64,000 nucleotides of DNA from Cynocephalus volans (lineage: Eukaryota > Chordata > Mammalia > Dermoptera > Cynocephalidae): the NCBI RefSeq assembly GCF_027409185.1, contig NC_084478.1, positions 80,955,624 through 81,019,623 of the forward strand, given 5' to 3'. Numbering within the stretch: the first letter of the stretch is position 1; every line of letters starts with the position of its first letter. Position numbers and translations under genes: made by a program. The notes beneath the pieces are model-generated. The model had not been told where the DNA came from. It saw only the letters and a program-made list of their open reading frames with translations, and ran no database searches. This document shows positions 55,382 through 64,000 of this stretch, in pieces.

Positions 55382-56220
55382 GTGGATGTAATGTCCAGGT
55401 GCCCAGGGTACCCAATGGATGAGGAGGGTGGGAAGAGAATAAGGGAGAAGAAATACGGGAGAATTCTATACAAAGGAAAAGAAAGGCGGGAGCACAAAAT
55501 CTTCATCTCAAGTCTGGGAAGGCCCTCTCTAGTCGGGCTTTGGCTCAGGGTCTGTCATCATCATTCATGTCCTTGGAACTGTTGAGAACTCAAGATGAAG
55601 CAAAACAGGCTTCTGGATGTTGTCATAGGCAGCTGCCCCTCTGTGGGCAGTGAAAAAAAGCTAAAGGAAACTCCCTCAGGAAACGGGCTACTGCCTCTCT
55701 GCTTCCCAAACTGTCAGTGATCCCTAAAGGCCCTGGTCACTGAGAAGGAAGGACCAACCCTCCGCTTGCCTGCCCTTTGGTTACTGGATTTTCTCAGCCC
55801 CATTTTCACACAGCTGCAGGGCTCCCCCTTCTTTAAACTCCCCAGCTCTGGCTGCTCCTTCTCTCCCCCTCAGTCCTACAGTCACTGCTTCCTTTGGGTA
55901 CTTCTTGGTGCCTTCTGGAGTCTCAGCTCCCACCCCAGGGCTCCAATGACCCAGGAAACTCCCCAGCCTGGACTCCTAGTCCTCCTTCGTAAATGGTCAC
56001 CCACACTCGGCCTGGAAATAAGAGAGGGGTTGGGGGTATTTAGAGTGGGTAAATAGAATGAAAGAATCAAAATAATAGTTTCCACTATTTCCCACTTAGT
56101 GACAAACCCTGTTCAAAGCACTTTACATATATTAACTCTCTTGGCTGTTCCTCATTATGCATCTGCCCCAAAGTGAGGGCTCCCACTCCCCCAGCTTCTC
56201 TCAAGGGAATCGTTTTAAAA
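55382..56220. other. Intergenic, nothing recognised
   Basis: Moderate GC. The small open frame at 55766-56056 lacks domains or a splice context. The part at 56085-56160 has a faint MIR/L2 flavour. Confidence 0.35.
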
Positions 56221-56224
56221 GCCC

Positions 56225-56512
56225 TCCCTAATTAGTGTTAATTTTTTAAATGTGATAATGGTATTGTTGTGGGGTTTTTTTTGTAGTCCTCATCTGTTAG
56301 AAATACATATTGGAGTATTTTCAGACAAAATGATATGACATCTGGGACTTACATTAAAATACTCTAGTGGGGAAAAAAAAGAGGAGTATAGATGAACAAA
56401 GATTGCCAAAATGTTGATGATGTTGAAGCTTGTTACAGAGGTTCATTATCCTCTTCTCTCTGCTTCTATGTATGTTTGAAAATTTCCATAACAAAAATTA
56501 AAAAAAACAAAA
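56225..56512 (+). mobile_element. Old L1 3' UTR-like fragment
   Basis: AATGTGATAATGGTATTG, CATCTGTTAGAAATACATATTGGAG, GATATGACATCTGGGAC, and end GTTTGAAAATTTCCATAACAAAAATT. Confidence 0.7.
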
Positions 56513-56697
56513 CTTTTCAACCTAATCTGCGAATTACACTGAGTCACCACCACTCACAGACTGGAAATAAGAAAATGAGGCTTTGTGGGAGAGTTCAGAG
56601 GGCAGAAATGGAGAGATGGATGAGGCAGAATAAGAACAATAGCTATTACTTATACAGCACGGAAGTGCCAGGCCTTGTTTTACACACTTTACGTATA

Positions 56698-57166
56698 CAG
56701 TTCTCCCTTGGTGCCCTCGGGGATTGGTTCCAGGATCCCTGCGGACACCAAAATCGCAAGGGATGCTTAAGTCCCTTATATAAAATGGTGTAGTATTTGC
56801 AAGGAACCTATACACATCCTCCTGTATGCTTTAAGTCGTCTCTAGATTACTTATAATACCTAATACAATGTAAATACTATGTAAATAGTTGTTACACTGT
56901 ATTTTTTATTTATTTATTTTTTTTAAAGATGACTGGTAAGGGGATCTTAACCCTTGACTTGGTGTTGTCAGCATCACACTCACCCAGTGAGCAAACCGGC
57001 CATCCATATATGGGATCCAAACCCGTGGCCTTGGTGTTATCAGCACTGCACTCTCCCGAGTGAGCCACGGGCTGGCCCTGTTTTTTGTTTTTTATCTGAA
57101 TATTTTCTAGCTGGGCTTGGTTGAATCCACAGTAGCAGAACTGCAGATACGAGGGACGACCGTACT
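56698..57166. mobile_element. Tigger (TcMar) DNA transposon, split by a SINE
   Basis: GGGGATTGGTTCCAGGATCCC, GGATGCTTAAGTCCCTTATATAAAATGG and GATTACTTATAATACCTAATAC; after the SINE GAATATTTTCTAGC...TTGAATCCAC...GCAGATACGAGGGACGACC. Interrupted at about 56914-57078. Confidence 0.88.
56914..57078 (-). mobile_element. Dimeric tRNA-Ile SINE (antisense)
   Basis: T-rich start, GATGACTGGTAAGGGGATC...GAGCCACGGGCTGGCCC. It lies inside the Tigger element. Confidence 0.92.
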
Positions 57167-57179
57167 GTCTTTTAATTCT

Positions 57180-57362
57180 CATGTTAAACTTGTTAGGTAG
57201 CGTATATTGTTGTTATCCTCCATTTACAGAGGAAGAAACTGAGGCACAGAAAGATTGCATAACTTACACAAGTTTGCACAGCTTGTGGATGGTAAAGCTG
57301 GGTTCCAAACCCAGGCAGTCTGGCTTTCGACTTTTTGCTCTTAAACACCCCCACACTGCTTA
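57180..57362 (+). mobile_element. MIR SINE
   Basis: TTGTTATCCTCCATTTACAGAGGAAGAAACTGAGGC, CAAGTTTGCACAGC, AAACCCAGGCAGTCTGGC. Confidence 0.88.
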
Positions 57363-57394
57363 AAGCTGCTGATAGGTGAAGAAAAGGATCCATT

Positions 57395-57960
57395 TATCCA
57401 TTTCCTTATTCATTTATCTAATACGTATGTACTGAGCCTTTACAAGATGGACAGGCAAGTTATTCAAGTGGTGGAGTAGAGTGGTGAGCAAAACAGACAG
57501 GTCTTTGCTATCAGAGAGTTTAAAGTTTCATGGGGGAAATGGGCTTGAAACAATAATCACACAAACACGTGGAAAATTACAGATGTAATGAGGGCTCAGA
57601 AGAAAAACTACAGGGAGTTAAGAGAGCATACCATGAGGAACTGGGAAAGGTTTCTCTGAGGAAGTAGCATTTGAGCTGAGAACTGAAGGGTAAGGAGGAG
57701 TTAACTAAACAAAAAGGGAAGGTAAGAGCATTTTGGCAGAGGGAATAGCATGACCAAAAGTCCTGAGGCAGGAGAGAGCTTGATGTATGTGCAGAACTGA
57801 AAAGGTGGTTGGAGCAAAGCCTAGAATGCCAGAGTTGGAACAGTTTTTTGGAGTCCAGTCTAATGCCACAGAGGAGGGAACTGCCACCGGGAAAGAAGGA
57901 AGTGATGGGTCCAAGGTCACATCCTGAATAAGTGGCAGAAACAGGACTCAAACCTAGGTT
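57395..57960 (-). mobile_element. L2 LINE, antisense
   Basis: TCATTTATCTAATACG...GAGCAAAACAGACAGG, GGTTTCTCTGAGGAAGTAGC, TTTGAGCTGAGAACTGAAGGG and GAGCATTTTGGCAGAGGG: the reversed L2 3' half. Confidence 0.75.
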
Positions 57961-58394
57961 CCTTGACTCCCAACCCCAGTGCTCTTTCCAGCACAGATCA
58001 GGGCTTTCCTGCATATAAGGAGGAGGGAAGCCAATTGGGAGTCGCAAAATGCTGTTCTTTGGTACCGAGAATGGAAGAGAGTGTTTTTGGAGACAGGTAT
58101 AAATAACCCAATGAAGTCTTCATGGGCAAGGAGATCAAGAGTGGGCTTGGGGCAGAAAAAAAGAAAAAAGTTATTTGGAAACATTAAGAATTTAATATGT
58201 GCTTCCTAGATACCTAGTTAGTCCCCCTCGCCAATTTCTAGCTTGGGTTCTTGTAAAATGGGTGGGGTTTTGGAGGGGTGGAAGAAGGGGACTGGGACTG
58301 AGGTTTTAATCTCCCCTTTTTGTGTGAGAGGGTTCTGTCCCAGGGGAGGCAGGAGGGAGGAGGAAAGGGGTAGGATGCAGGGTGCCTAGCCGGG
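57961..58394. other. Intergenic, nothing recognised
   Basis: Mixed composition leading into the C-rich tract; no gene or clear repeat. Confidence 0.35.
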
Positions 58395-58535
58395 AACCAT
58401 CCCCCCCACCCCCCACTTTCCCCCACCCCCCACTTCCCCCCCCCCACTTCCCCCCCCCACTTCCCCCCACCCCCCACTTTCCCCCCCCCCACTTCCCCCC
58501 CCCCACTCCCCCCCCCCCCCCCCCCCCCCCCCGGC
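58395..58535. repeat. C-rich tandem repeat, poly-C end
   Basis: About nine irregular units of CCCCCACTTCCCCCC type (roughly 13-17 bp), grading into a run of about 25 C. The minus strand is a chain of G runs. Confidence 0.92.
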
Positions 58536-58899
58536 TCTGCCAGCGGGGGGCACCAGAAACTGAATGTCCCAAGAATGGCAGCTGGGCTGGATAAACTCTC
58601 ATTGGAAACTAGTCTGCCCAGGATGCTGTGGGAATAACAGGAACTGGGAACAAAGGAGGGAGTTAAGAGTTAGGATTATCTGCAGGGGTTTTGCCCTAAG
58701 TAGCAAAGTCTTTGATGAGTGCCTTCTAAAACTGACTTCCAGGGTTTGGGGTGAAGCAGGCAACAAAGGGCAGGGAGTCCTTTGACAGGGCAGTGCCGCT
58801 GCACAAAACATGGGATCCTCCGCTCCCTCTGGGCTACCTCACTCACTCTCAAGACCTCACAGTTGTCTCTAGTCTCATCCTCTCTCTTGAATTTTGGAC

Positions 58900-59920
58900 C
58901 TAGATGGAAAGCTGGCTATAGGACATGTCATCCTGGAAGCTCAAACTCAGTATAGCACTGAAGTCATCTTCCTACCCTCCTCTAGACCTGCTTCCTCAAA
59001 ATGTTCCCCATCTTCATGAATTGTACTACCAATCCCCTAGTTGTCTAACTCAGAAACTGGGAGGCATTTTGGAGGCCTCCCTCTCATTTGCCCCTCACAT
59101 TCAATCCATCATTAAGTCCTGTTGGCTCTACCTCCAAATTATATCCCAAATCCAACCACTTCTCTCCATCTCCACTGCCTGGACCATTGCAATAGCTCCT
59201 GACTTATCTTCCTGCTTTCATTTGTGCCTGCTCCCAGCTGGGTGTCTTATCTCCACTCAGAAACCAAAGTGATCTTTCAAAAACGCCAAATTAATCATCT
59301 CATGGCCCTGTCTAAACTCTTCAAAGCCTCCTCATTGTCCTCAAGATCAAGTCCTACCTCCTCACCATGGCTTACAAGGCTTTCCTGATCTGGCCTCTGA
59401 CTACCTCTCCTGCCTCATGTCTTACTTCCTCATGACCTCTACATAGATGCACACACTGTCTTTTCTCAAACTGAACCACTTCCAGCTACTCAGATCTTGC
59501 CTCCAGGCCTTTTCACATGCTGTCTCTTCTGCTGGACTCTTTTCACTTCTTTTTCGCCTCACTATCTTCTATTCACTCCTGTCTCAGCTCAGGTCTCTCT
59601 TTTTCCAGGAACCTTCCCTGATCCTTCCCAATAGTCTCCTGTGATCCTACAACCTGCCTTTATCATTGGGTTTATTCCATGGAGTGTGGCCACCTGGTTA
59701 CCTGTCTGGCTTCCCCATGATCATGTGAGCTCTGTGAAGGACATACAAAGGTCTTCAAAAAATTCATGGGAACATTCGTATTATCTTTAAATTCCGTTTT
59801 TCCACGAACTTTTTGAGGTACCCTCATATCTGTCTTTTCCACAGTTACAGCCTCACAGAGCTTAGCACAGTACCTTCACATAGTAGCTGCTCAGTAAATG
59901 TTTGTTGGATGGATGATTTG
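58900..59920 (+). mobile_element. L2 LINE ORF2 end and 3' UTR, split by a MITE
   Basis: GGAGGCATTTTGGAGGCCTCCC, CATTCAATCCATCATTAAGTCC, CTGTTGGCTCTACCTCC, CATTGCAATAGCTCC, ATGGCTTACAAGGC and CAGTAAATGTTTGTTGGATGG, in L2 order. A mariner MITE sits at 59748-59830. Confidence 0.85.
59748..59830. mobile_element. Mariner-type MITE
   Basis: AGGTCTTCAAAAAATTCATGGG left arm, CCACGAACTTTTTGAGGTACCC right arm; inserted in an L2. Confidence 0.87.
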
Positions 59921-60599
59921 TCAGTTTACTAATCCAAAAGGGGAGCAATAGGCATTGTGTTAGAGAGCTAGAAGGAAGCCTTAGGTGGGATTGACACATC
60001 CGAAGCCATACGGGAACCAGGAACTGCGGAAGGGGAAGGCCAAGAATACGCATCCCAGCCCCTCTTGCCAGGACTGCCCGTCTCCCTCTTGTGCCTGCCT
60101 CAAGATGGGCCTGGAAGTAGCACAGAGGAATCCGAGTTACACCCAGGAACTAGACACCCTTCCTCTATTCCCTTCCCAAATCTTGTTCTGGGACAAAGCC
60201 ACCCACACTTGGCTGTGAGATGAATGGGCTCCAGCCAGTGCCAAGTGTCGGAAGACTCTTCAGATGCCCTGTACCTACTTGTTCCCTAAGTCAAGGACAT
60301 TTCTGGAAGCTCCCCATGAGCTCTTCCTTAGCTTCCTTCTCCTCCTTCTGCAGCAGCGGAGAAATCCTCCCTATGCAGCGTGGGTGCCTCTCCCAAAAGC
60401 TGGAGTCAAGACCACTCCCTGGTGCCAGCCCAAGAAGGAACTCCAAGTGGGTACCTAATCTTAATGTCGGAGGTCCTTTTCCCTTCCACTTCGGCAGTAA
60501 AAGAGACAGTAAAAACTACCAGCTCTTGGGGGTGATGGGGGGCCAAGAGGAGTGGGGATGAGGGTCAAGTTTTTCTACAGCCCTTCGAAGGCTTTTTTG

Positions 60600-60773
60600 T
60601 TTTTGTTTTTGTTTTTTTTAAAGATGACTAGTAAGGGGATCTTAACCCTTGACTTGGTGTTGTCAGCACCATGTGCAGCCAGTGAGCCAACCAGCCATCC
60701 CTATATAGGATCCGAACCCGCGGCCTTGGTGTTATCAGGACCGCACGCTCCCGAGTGAGCCACGGGCCGGCCC
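60600..60773 (-). mobile_element. Dimeric tRNA-Ile SINE (antisense)
   Basis: GATGACTAGTAAGGGGATC...GAGCCACGGGCCGGCCC after an interrupted poly-T. Confidence 0.92.
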
Positions 60774-60789
60774 TCCAAATGTCTTTCTT

Positions 60790-61905
60790 AAGTCCAAGCC
60801 TCTCACTGGAGATTCAGACTCCTAAAACAAGGCCACCCTGACATCTCACACTGAAAATGTCCAAAAGAGAATTATTCATTCCCAACCCACCCTCAAACTT
60901 GATCTGCTCCGGTCTTTTGCCTCTATAAATGGCACCACCATCCACTTAGTTGCTCAAGCAGAAAACCTAGAAACTAGAAACATCTCTTCTCTGTCCCTCA
61001 TCCAATCCATCACCAAGCCCTGTCAATTCTATCTCCAAAGTACTGTACATCCTGAATCCCTCCACCTTTCCCCATCCCACTGCAACCTCTCAAGCCCAAG
61101 CAGCCAATAATTTCCTAAATGGTCTCCCTATTCCCATCCCTGTCCATTTTTCTTATTAGAAAACCTAAGGTCCGACCCATGGCTCACTTGGGAGAGTGTG
61201 GTGCTGATAACACCAAGGCCACAGGTTCGGATCCCTGTATAGGGATGGCCGGTTGGCTCACTTCTGAGAGCGTGCTGCTGACAACACCAAGTCAAGGGTT
61301 AAGATCCCCTTACCGGTTATCTTTAAAAAAAAAAAAAAAGAAAATCTAATCCATTCTTCAAAGAGCACCCAATAATCCTTTCTAAAAAATATAAACCAGA
61401 TCAGCTCACTCCTTTGCTTAAGACCTTTCACTGAGTTCACAATACACCAGAAATACTATCTAAACTCTCCACTGCAGCCTACAAGTCCCTGTGTGATCTG
61501 GCCCTTCTAAATCTCACCCTGTTTGTTCATTTCACTTCAGCCACATTGGCTTTCTTTCTGTTCTTTGTACAACTGAGCCCATTCCACCACTGGGTCTGTG
61601 CATTTGCTCTTCCCTTTGCCAGGAACACTTTCTCCAGAATATTAGCATGGCTGGCTCCTTCTTATTCAGATCTCAGCCATCTCTCCTGTGAGACCTTTAC
61701 TGACCCACATTCTTCTTAAGACAACTACCCCATCACCCTAATCCTCTTTGTATTCTTCAGAGCCCTTCCCACAATTTAAAAGTATCTCCTTTCTCTGTTT
61801 ACTTTAATGTCTGTTCCTCCGCTAGCACATCAGCTCCATGTGTGTATCTCCAATACCCACAATAGTTCTGGCACATAGTAGGTGTTGAAAAAATATCTGG
61901 AATGA
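60790..61905 (+). mobile_element. L2 LINE 3' half, split by a SINE
   Basis: CTCATCCAATCCATCACCAAGCC, CTGTCAATTCTATCTCC, CATTCTTCAAAGAGCACCC, GCAGCCTACAAGTCCC and the end GGCACATAGTAGGTGTTGAAAAAATATC follow L2 order. Interrupted at 61169-61339. Confidence 0.85.
61169..61339 (+). mobile_element. Dimeric tRNA-Ile SINE, CTGCTGAC subfamily
   Basis: Shares GGTTGGCTCACTTCTGAGAG and GTGCTGCTGACAACACC with 47117-47305. Flanks GAAAACCTAA / GAAAATCTAA. It lies inside the L2. Confidence 0.92.
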
Positions 61906-61919
61906 ATGAATAGTTCGAT

Positions 61920-62260
61920 AATAATGCTTTCTTCTTTTCAAAGCCTTCTCCTGGTAAGGATCTCAGATTTGGAGAGGGAGGAAGGGGTTGGAGAAGGAAG
62001 GATGTTTTTTCAACTCCCTGAAGGGAAGAAAACTGATTTTAAGGATTTGAAGTGTATGTCTTATCCAAATAGCAAAAAGTCTTATCTTTTCTCTAACTAA
62101 AGAGCTCCTTGACTCAGAAAGCCACCTTTCATTTATCGAGTGTCGTTGCAGGCAATAAAGCGGCCTTTCTTTGTCAATATTCTCTGCTTCAAATTTGTCA
62201 CTAATTCCAGCTGGCCTCATCCCAGCCAATCTGAATGACCGAAAGGCAGAGTGAATATAA
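61920..62260. other. Intergenic, nothing recognised
   Basis: Unassigned sequence leading to the GC-rich block. Confidence 0.35.
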
Positions 62261-62269
62261 TTTAATCAG

Positions 62270-63010
62270 TGGCTCGGCCCCTGCGGGATGAGCTTGGGTG
62301 TCTTCGTGGGCCTCTTCCCTAAAAGATGTCCCAGGGGGCGTGATTTTTGCACGCATAAAGGAGGGCTAGCAGGAACCCACTTCTGCAGCGGGGAAATCTG
62401 GCAGGCACCAGCTCCGGGCGGGGGCGAGGCAGGCGGGGGCAGAGCCGCAGAAAGGCGGGGAGAAGTGGGACAGAAGACAATACCACGAGAAAGAATAGTC
62501 GTTGTAATAATGGTCCATTGTAATAATAGCAGGCCCTCGTTTTACAGTTTACAAACTGTTCAAGCCATCAGCTCATTTCTGCGCCACCACAGCCTGCATG
62601 CGGGTTCTTATTCCCGTGTTACCGATAGGGAAACCGAGGCTCAGAGTGGCGGTGGCTGAGGAGGTGTCCGCGCCGCGCTCCCCCGCCGGGTCTCCCGCAG
62701 TCAGTGAGCCCGGCGGCTCCAGGCGTTGCTATGGCATTTCTGGAGTGTCACAAGTGCCCAGGAAGCATACAAATCGACCTGCGTGAGACACAGCCCTGTG
62801 GAAAACAACTTCCAATTTACTCGCAATAATTACCACCCCTAGATAATAGCCTGCGCGCAGGCAGCGAGGAGGGGGGGTTGGGGGAAGGGAGAAAGGACTC
62901 GGGCGGAGGGGGCCGGGCAAAGGAGAACACAGCCGTGCCAGGGCCGCGGTTCCAGGGAGGGGTGGGGGGAAGCGGAAAAGTGGTCTTCCTGAATTAGAAA
63001 CTGAGGGGGA
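62270..63010. promoter_or_regulatory. GC-rich block without a gene
   Basis: CpG-containing and G-rich (GGGCGGGGGCGAGGCAGG, CGCGCCGCGCTCCCCCGCC), with a MIR-like insert at about 62520-62660. It includes GTTGCTATGGC (RFX half-site-like) near 62725 and CATAAAG following a GCACG. No convincing coding exon or splice site was found. It could be an enhancer or an unannotated transcript start. Confidence 0.35.
62520..62660 (+). mobile_element. MIR-like SINE in GC-rich block
   Basis: TTTTACAGTTTACAAACTG, CATCAGCTCATTTCTGC, GATAGGGAAACCGAGGCTCAGAG. Here CpG-rich, unlike most MIRs. Confidence 0.65.
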
Positions 63011-63189
63011 CTCTGGCCTGTTTGGTTCTAGAAACTTGAATGTTCTTCTGGACGGGTCATATTACGCATTTCATTTAATATTTACTGTGCTTGGCACGAA
63101 GAATGCAAAGCGGGGGAACCCCGGTCCCTGTAGTGGAGTGCCTCACAGAATCCTGGGAGGTTCAGACATACAAAAAGGTACATTCATAA

Positions 63190-63330
63190 GGGCTATCATT
63201 CATTCAACCAATATTTATTAGGCACCTACTGTGTGCCAGGCATTGTGCTGAGGATACAGCACTGAACAAAACAGACAAAAATCCTTGCCCTCATGAAGTT
63301 TACCTTTGAGTGGAGGGAGCCAAAAATTAA
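63190..63330 (-). mobile_element. L2 3' end, antisense
   Basis: ATTCATTCAACCAATATTTATTAGGCACCTACTGTGTGCCAGGCATTGTGC...AACAAAACAGACAAAAATCC is the reversed 3' end of L2. Confidence 0.85.
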
Positions 63331-63429
63331 AAATAAATAAAGTACAGTGTTAGTTGTGTTGTCTGGATTCTCCAGAGAAACAGAACCAGCAGGATAGACA
63401 GATATAGATATACACACACGTAGATAATA

Positions 63430-63632
63430 CAAGGGGTCTTCGAAAAGTTCATGGGAAGATTTGTATTATCTTTTAATTCCACTTTTCCATGAACAGTTTT
63501 TTTTTGTTTTTGTTTTTTTTTTATGACCGGTAAGGGGATCTTAACCCTTGACTCGGTGTTGTCAGCACCACGCTCTCCCAAGTGAGCCACAGGCCGGCCC
63601 TTCCATGAACAGTTTGAAGTACCCCAGTATAT
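63430..63632. mobile_element. Mariner-type MITE split by a SINE
   Basis: Left arm GGGGTCTTCGAAAAGTTCATGGG; right arm resumes after the SINE at GTTTGAAGTACCCCAGTATA. Confidence 0.87.
63500..63600 (-). mobile_element. Single-unit chimeric tRNA-Ile SINE in a MITE
   Basis: Poly-T with G interruptions, ATGACCGGTAAGGGGATC, GGTGTTGTCAGCACCACGC, CTCCCAAGTGAGCCACAGG. It has the same collapsed single-unit structure as 7471-7579. The 15-bp target-site duplication TTCCATGAACAGTTT is perfect at 63485-63499 and 63601-63615. Confidence 0.93.
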
Positions 63633-64000
63633 ATGTATATATTTACCATAAGGAATTGGCTCACATGATGATGGAGGCTAAGCACAAGGTCTGCAGTTGG
63701 CAAGCTGGAGACGCAGGAGAGACGATGGTATAGCTCCAGTCTGAGTCCAAGTTTGAAGGCAGGAGAAGATGGCTGTCCCAACTTGAAGTCAGTCAGGCTG
63801 AGAGGAAGAATTCTTTCTTACTGAACCTTTTATTGTACTCAATGAATTGGATGAGGCCCACCCGTATTGGGAAGGACAATCTGCTTTAATCCATCTACCC
63901 ATTCAAATGTTAGTCTCATCCAGAAACACCCTCACAGACACACCCAGAAATAATGTTTAACCAAATATCAGGGCACCCCTGGGTCCAGTCAAGTTGACGC

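Noticed and set aside
58306-58602. Gly/Trp-rich minus-strand frame and Pro-rich plus-strand frame
   Set aside because: Translation of the C-rich tandem tract.

Overview
This is mammalian nuclear DNA, dense in retrotransposons. The dispersed SINE is a tRNA-Ile-derived family, mostly two tRNA-like units in tandem; this architecture matches the CYN-SINEs described from colugos (Dermoptera). With the L1 subfamily present, it points to a flying lemur (Galeopterus or Cynocephalus). The gene pair PIN4 / ERCC6L, convergent and a few kb apart, is the arrangement on human Xq13.1, so this is most likely the colugo X chromosome.

Layout. 1-3760: nearly full ORF2 and 3' end of a young but broken L1. 5870-6620: CpG-rich PIN4 promoter and first exon. 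6312-17044: PIN4 (+), four coding exons, 131 codons. 17-24 kb: intergenic, with old L1, hAT, MIR and LTR fossils. 24267-27972: giant terminal exon of ERCC6L (-). 27973-53103: one 25-kb ERCC6L intron, which holds L1, L2, a HAL1-like element, LTR, Tigger and mariner fossils, many colugo SINEs and a 2.7-kb purine-rich minisatellite domain. 53104-53171: ERCC6L coding exon 1 inside a CpG-rich promoter. 53.7-64 kb: intergenic, with a MaLR LTR carrying two insertions, L2, Tigger, SINEs, mariner MITEs, a C-rich tract and a GC-rich block at 62.3-63.0 kb with no recognisable gene.

Both genes read as functional: open frames, canonical splice sites, catalytic residues in place. PIN4 encodes the parvulin Par14, a prolyl isomerase. 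ERCC6L encodes PICH, an SNF2-family DNA translocase acting on stretched anaphase DNA. They share no pathway; their proximity is synteny.

Most interesting observations: two independent retroinsertions at the same nucleotide of a mariner MITE terminal repeat; a set of ultra-short L1 3' insertions (about 40-110 bp), most of which begin in the G-rich tract of the L1 3' UTR; a 50-bp tandem duplication over the ERCC6L stop codon; a (TG)23 array about 34 nt upstream of the ERCC6L 3' splice site; loss of the CK2 target Ser19 in PIN4; and a single-copy tRNA-Glu-like insert with an unfamiliar body.
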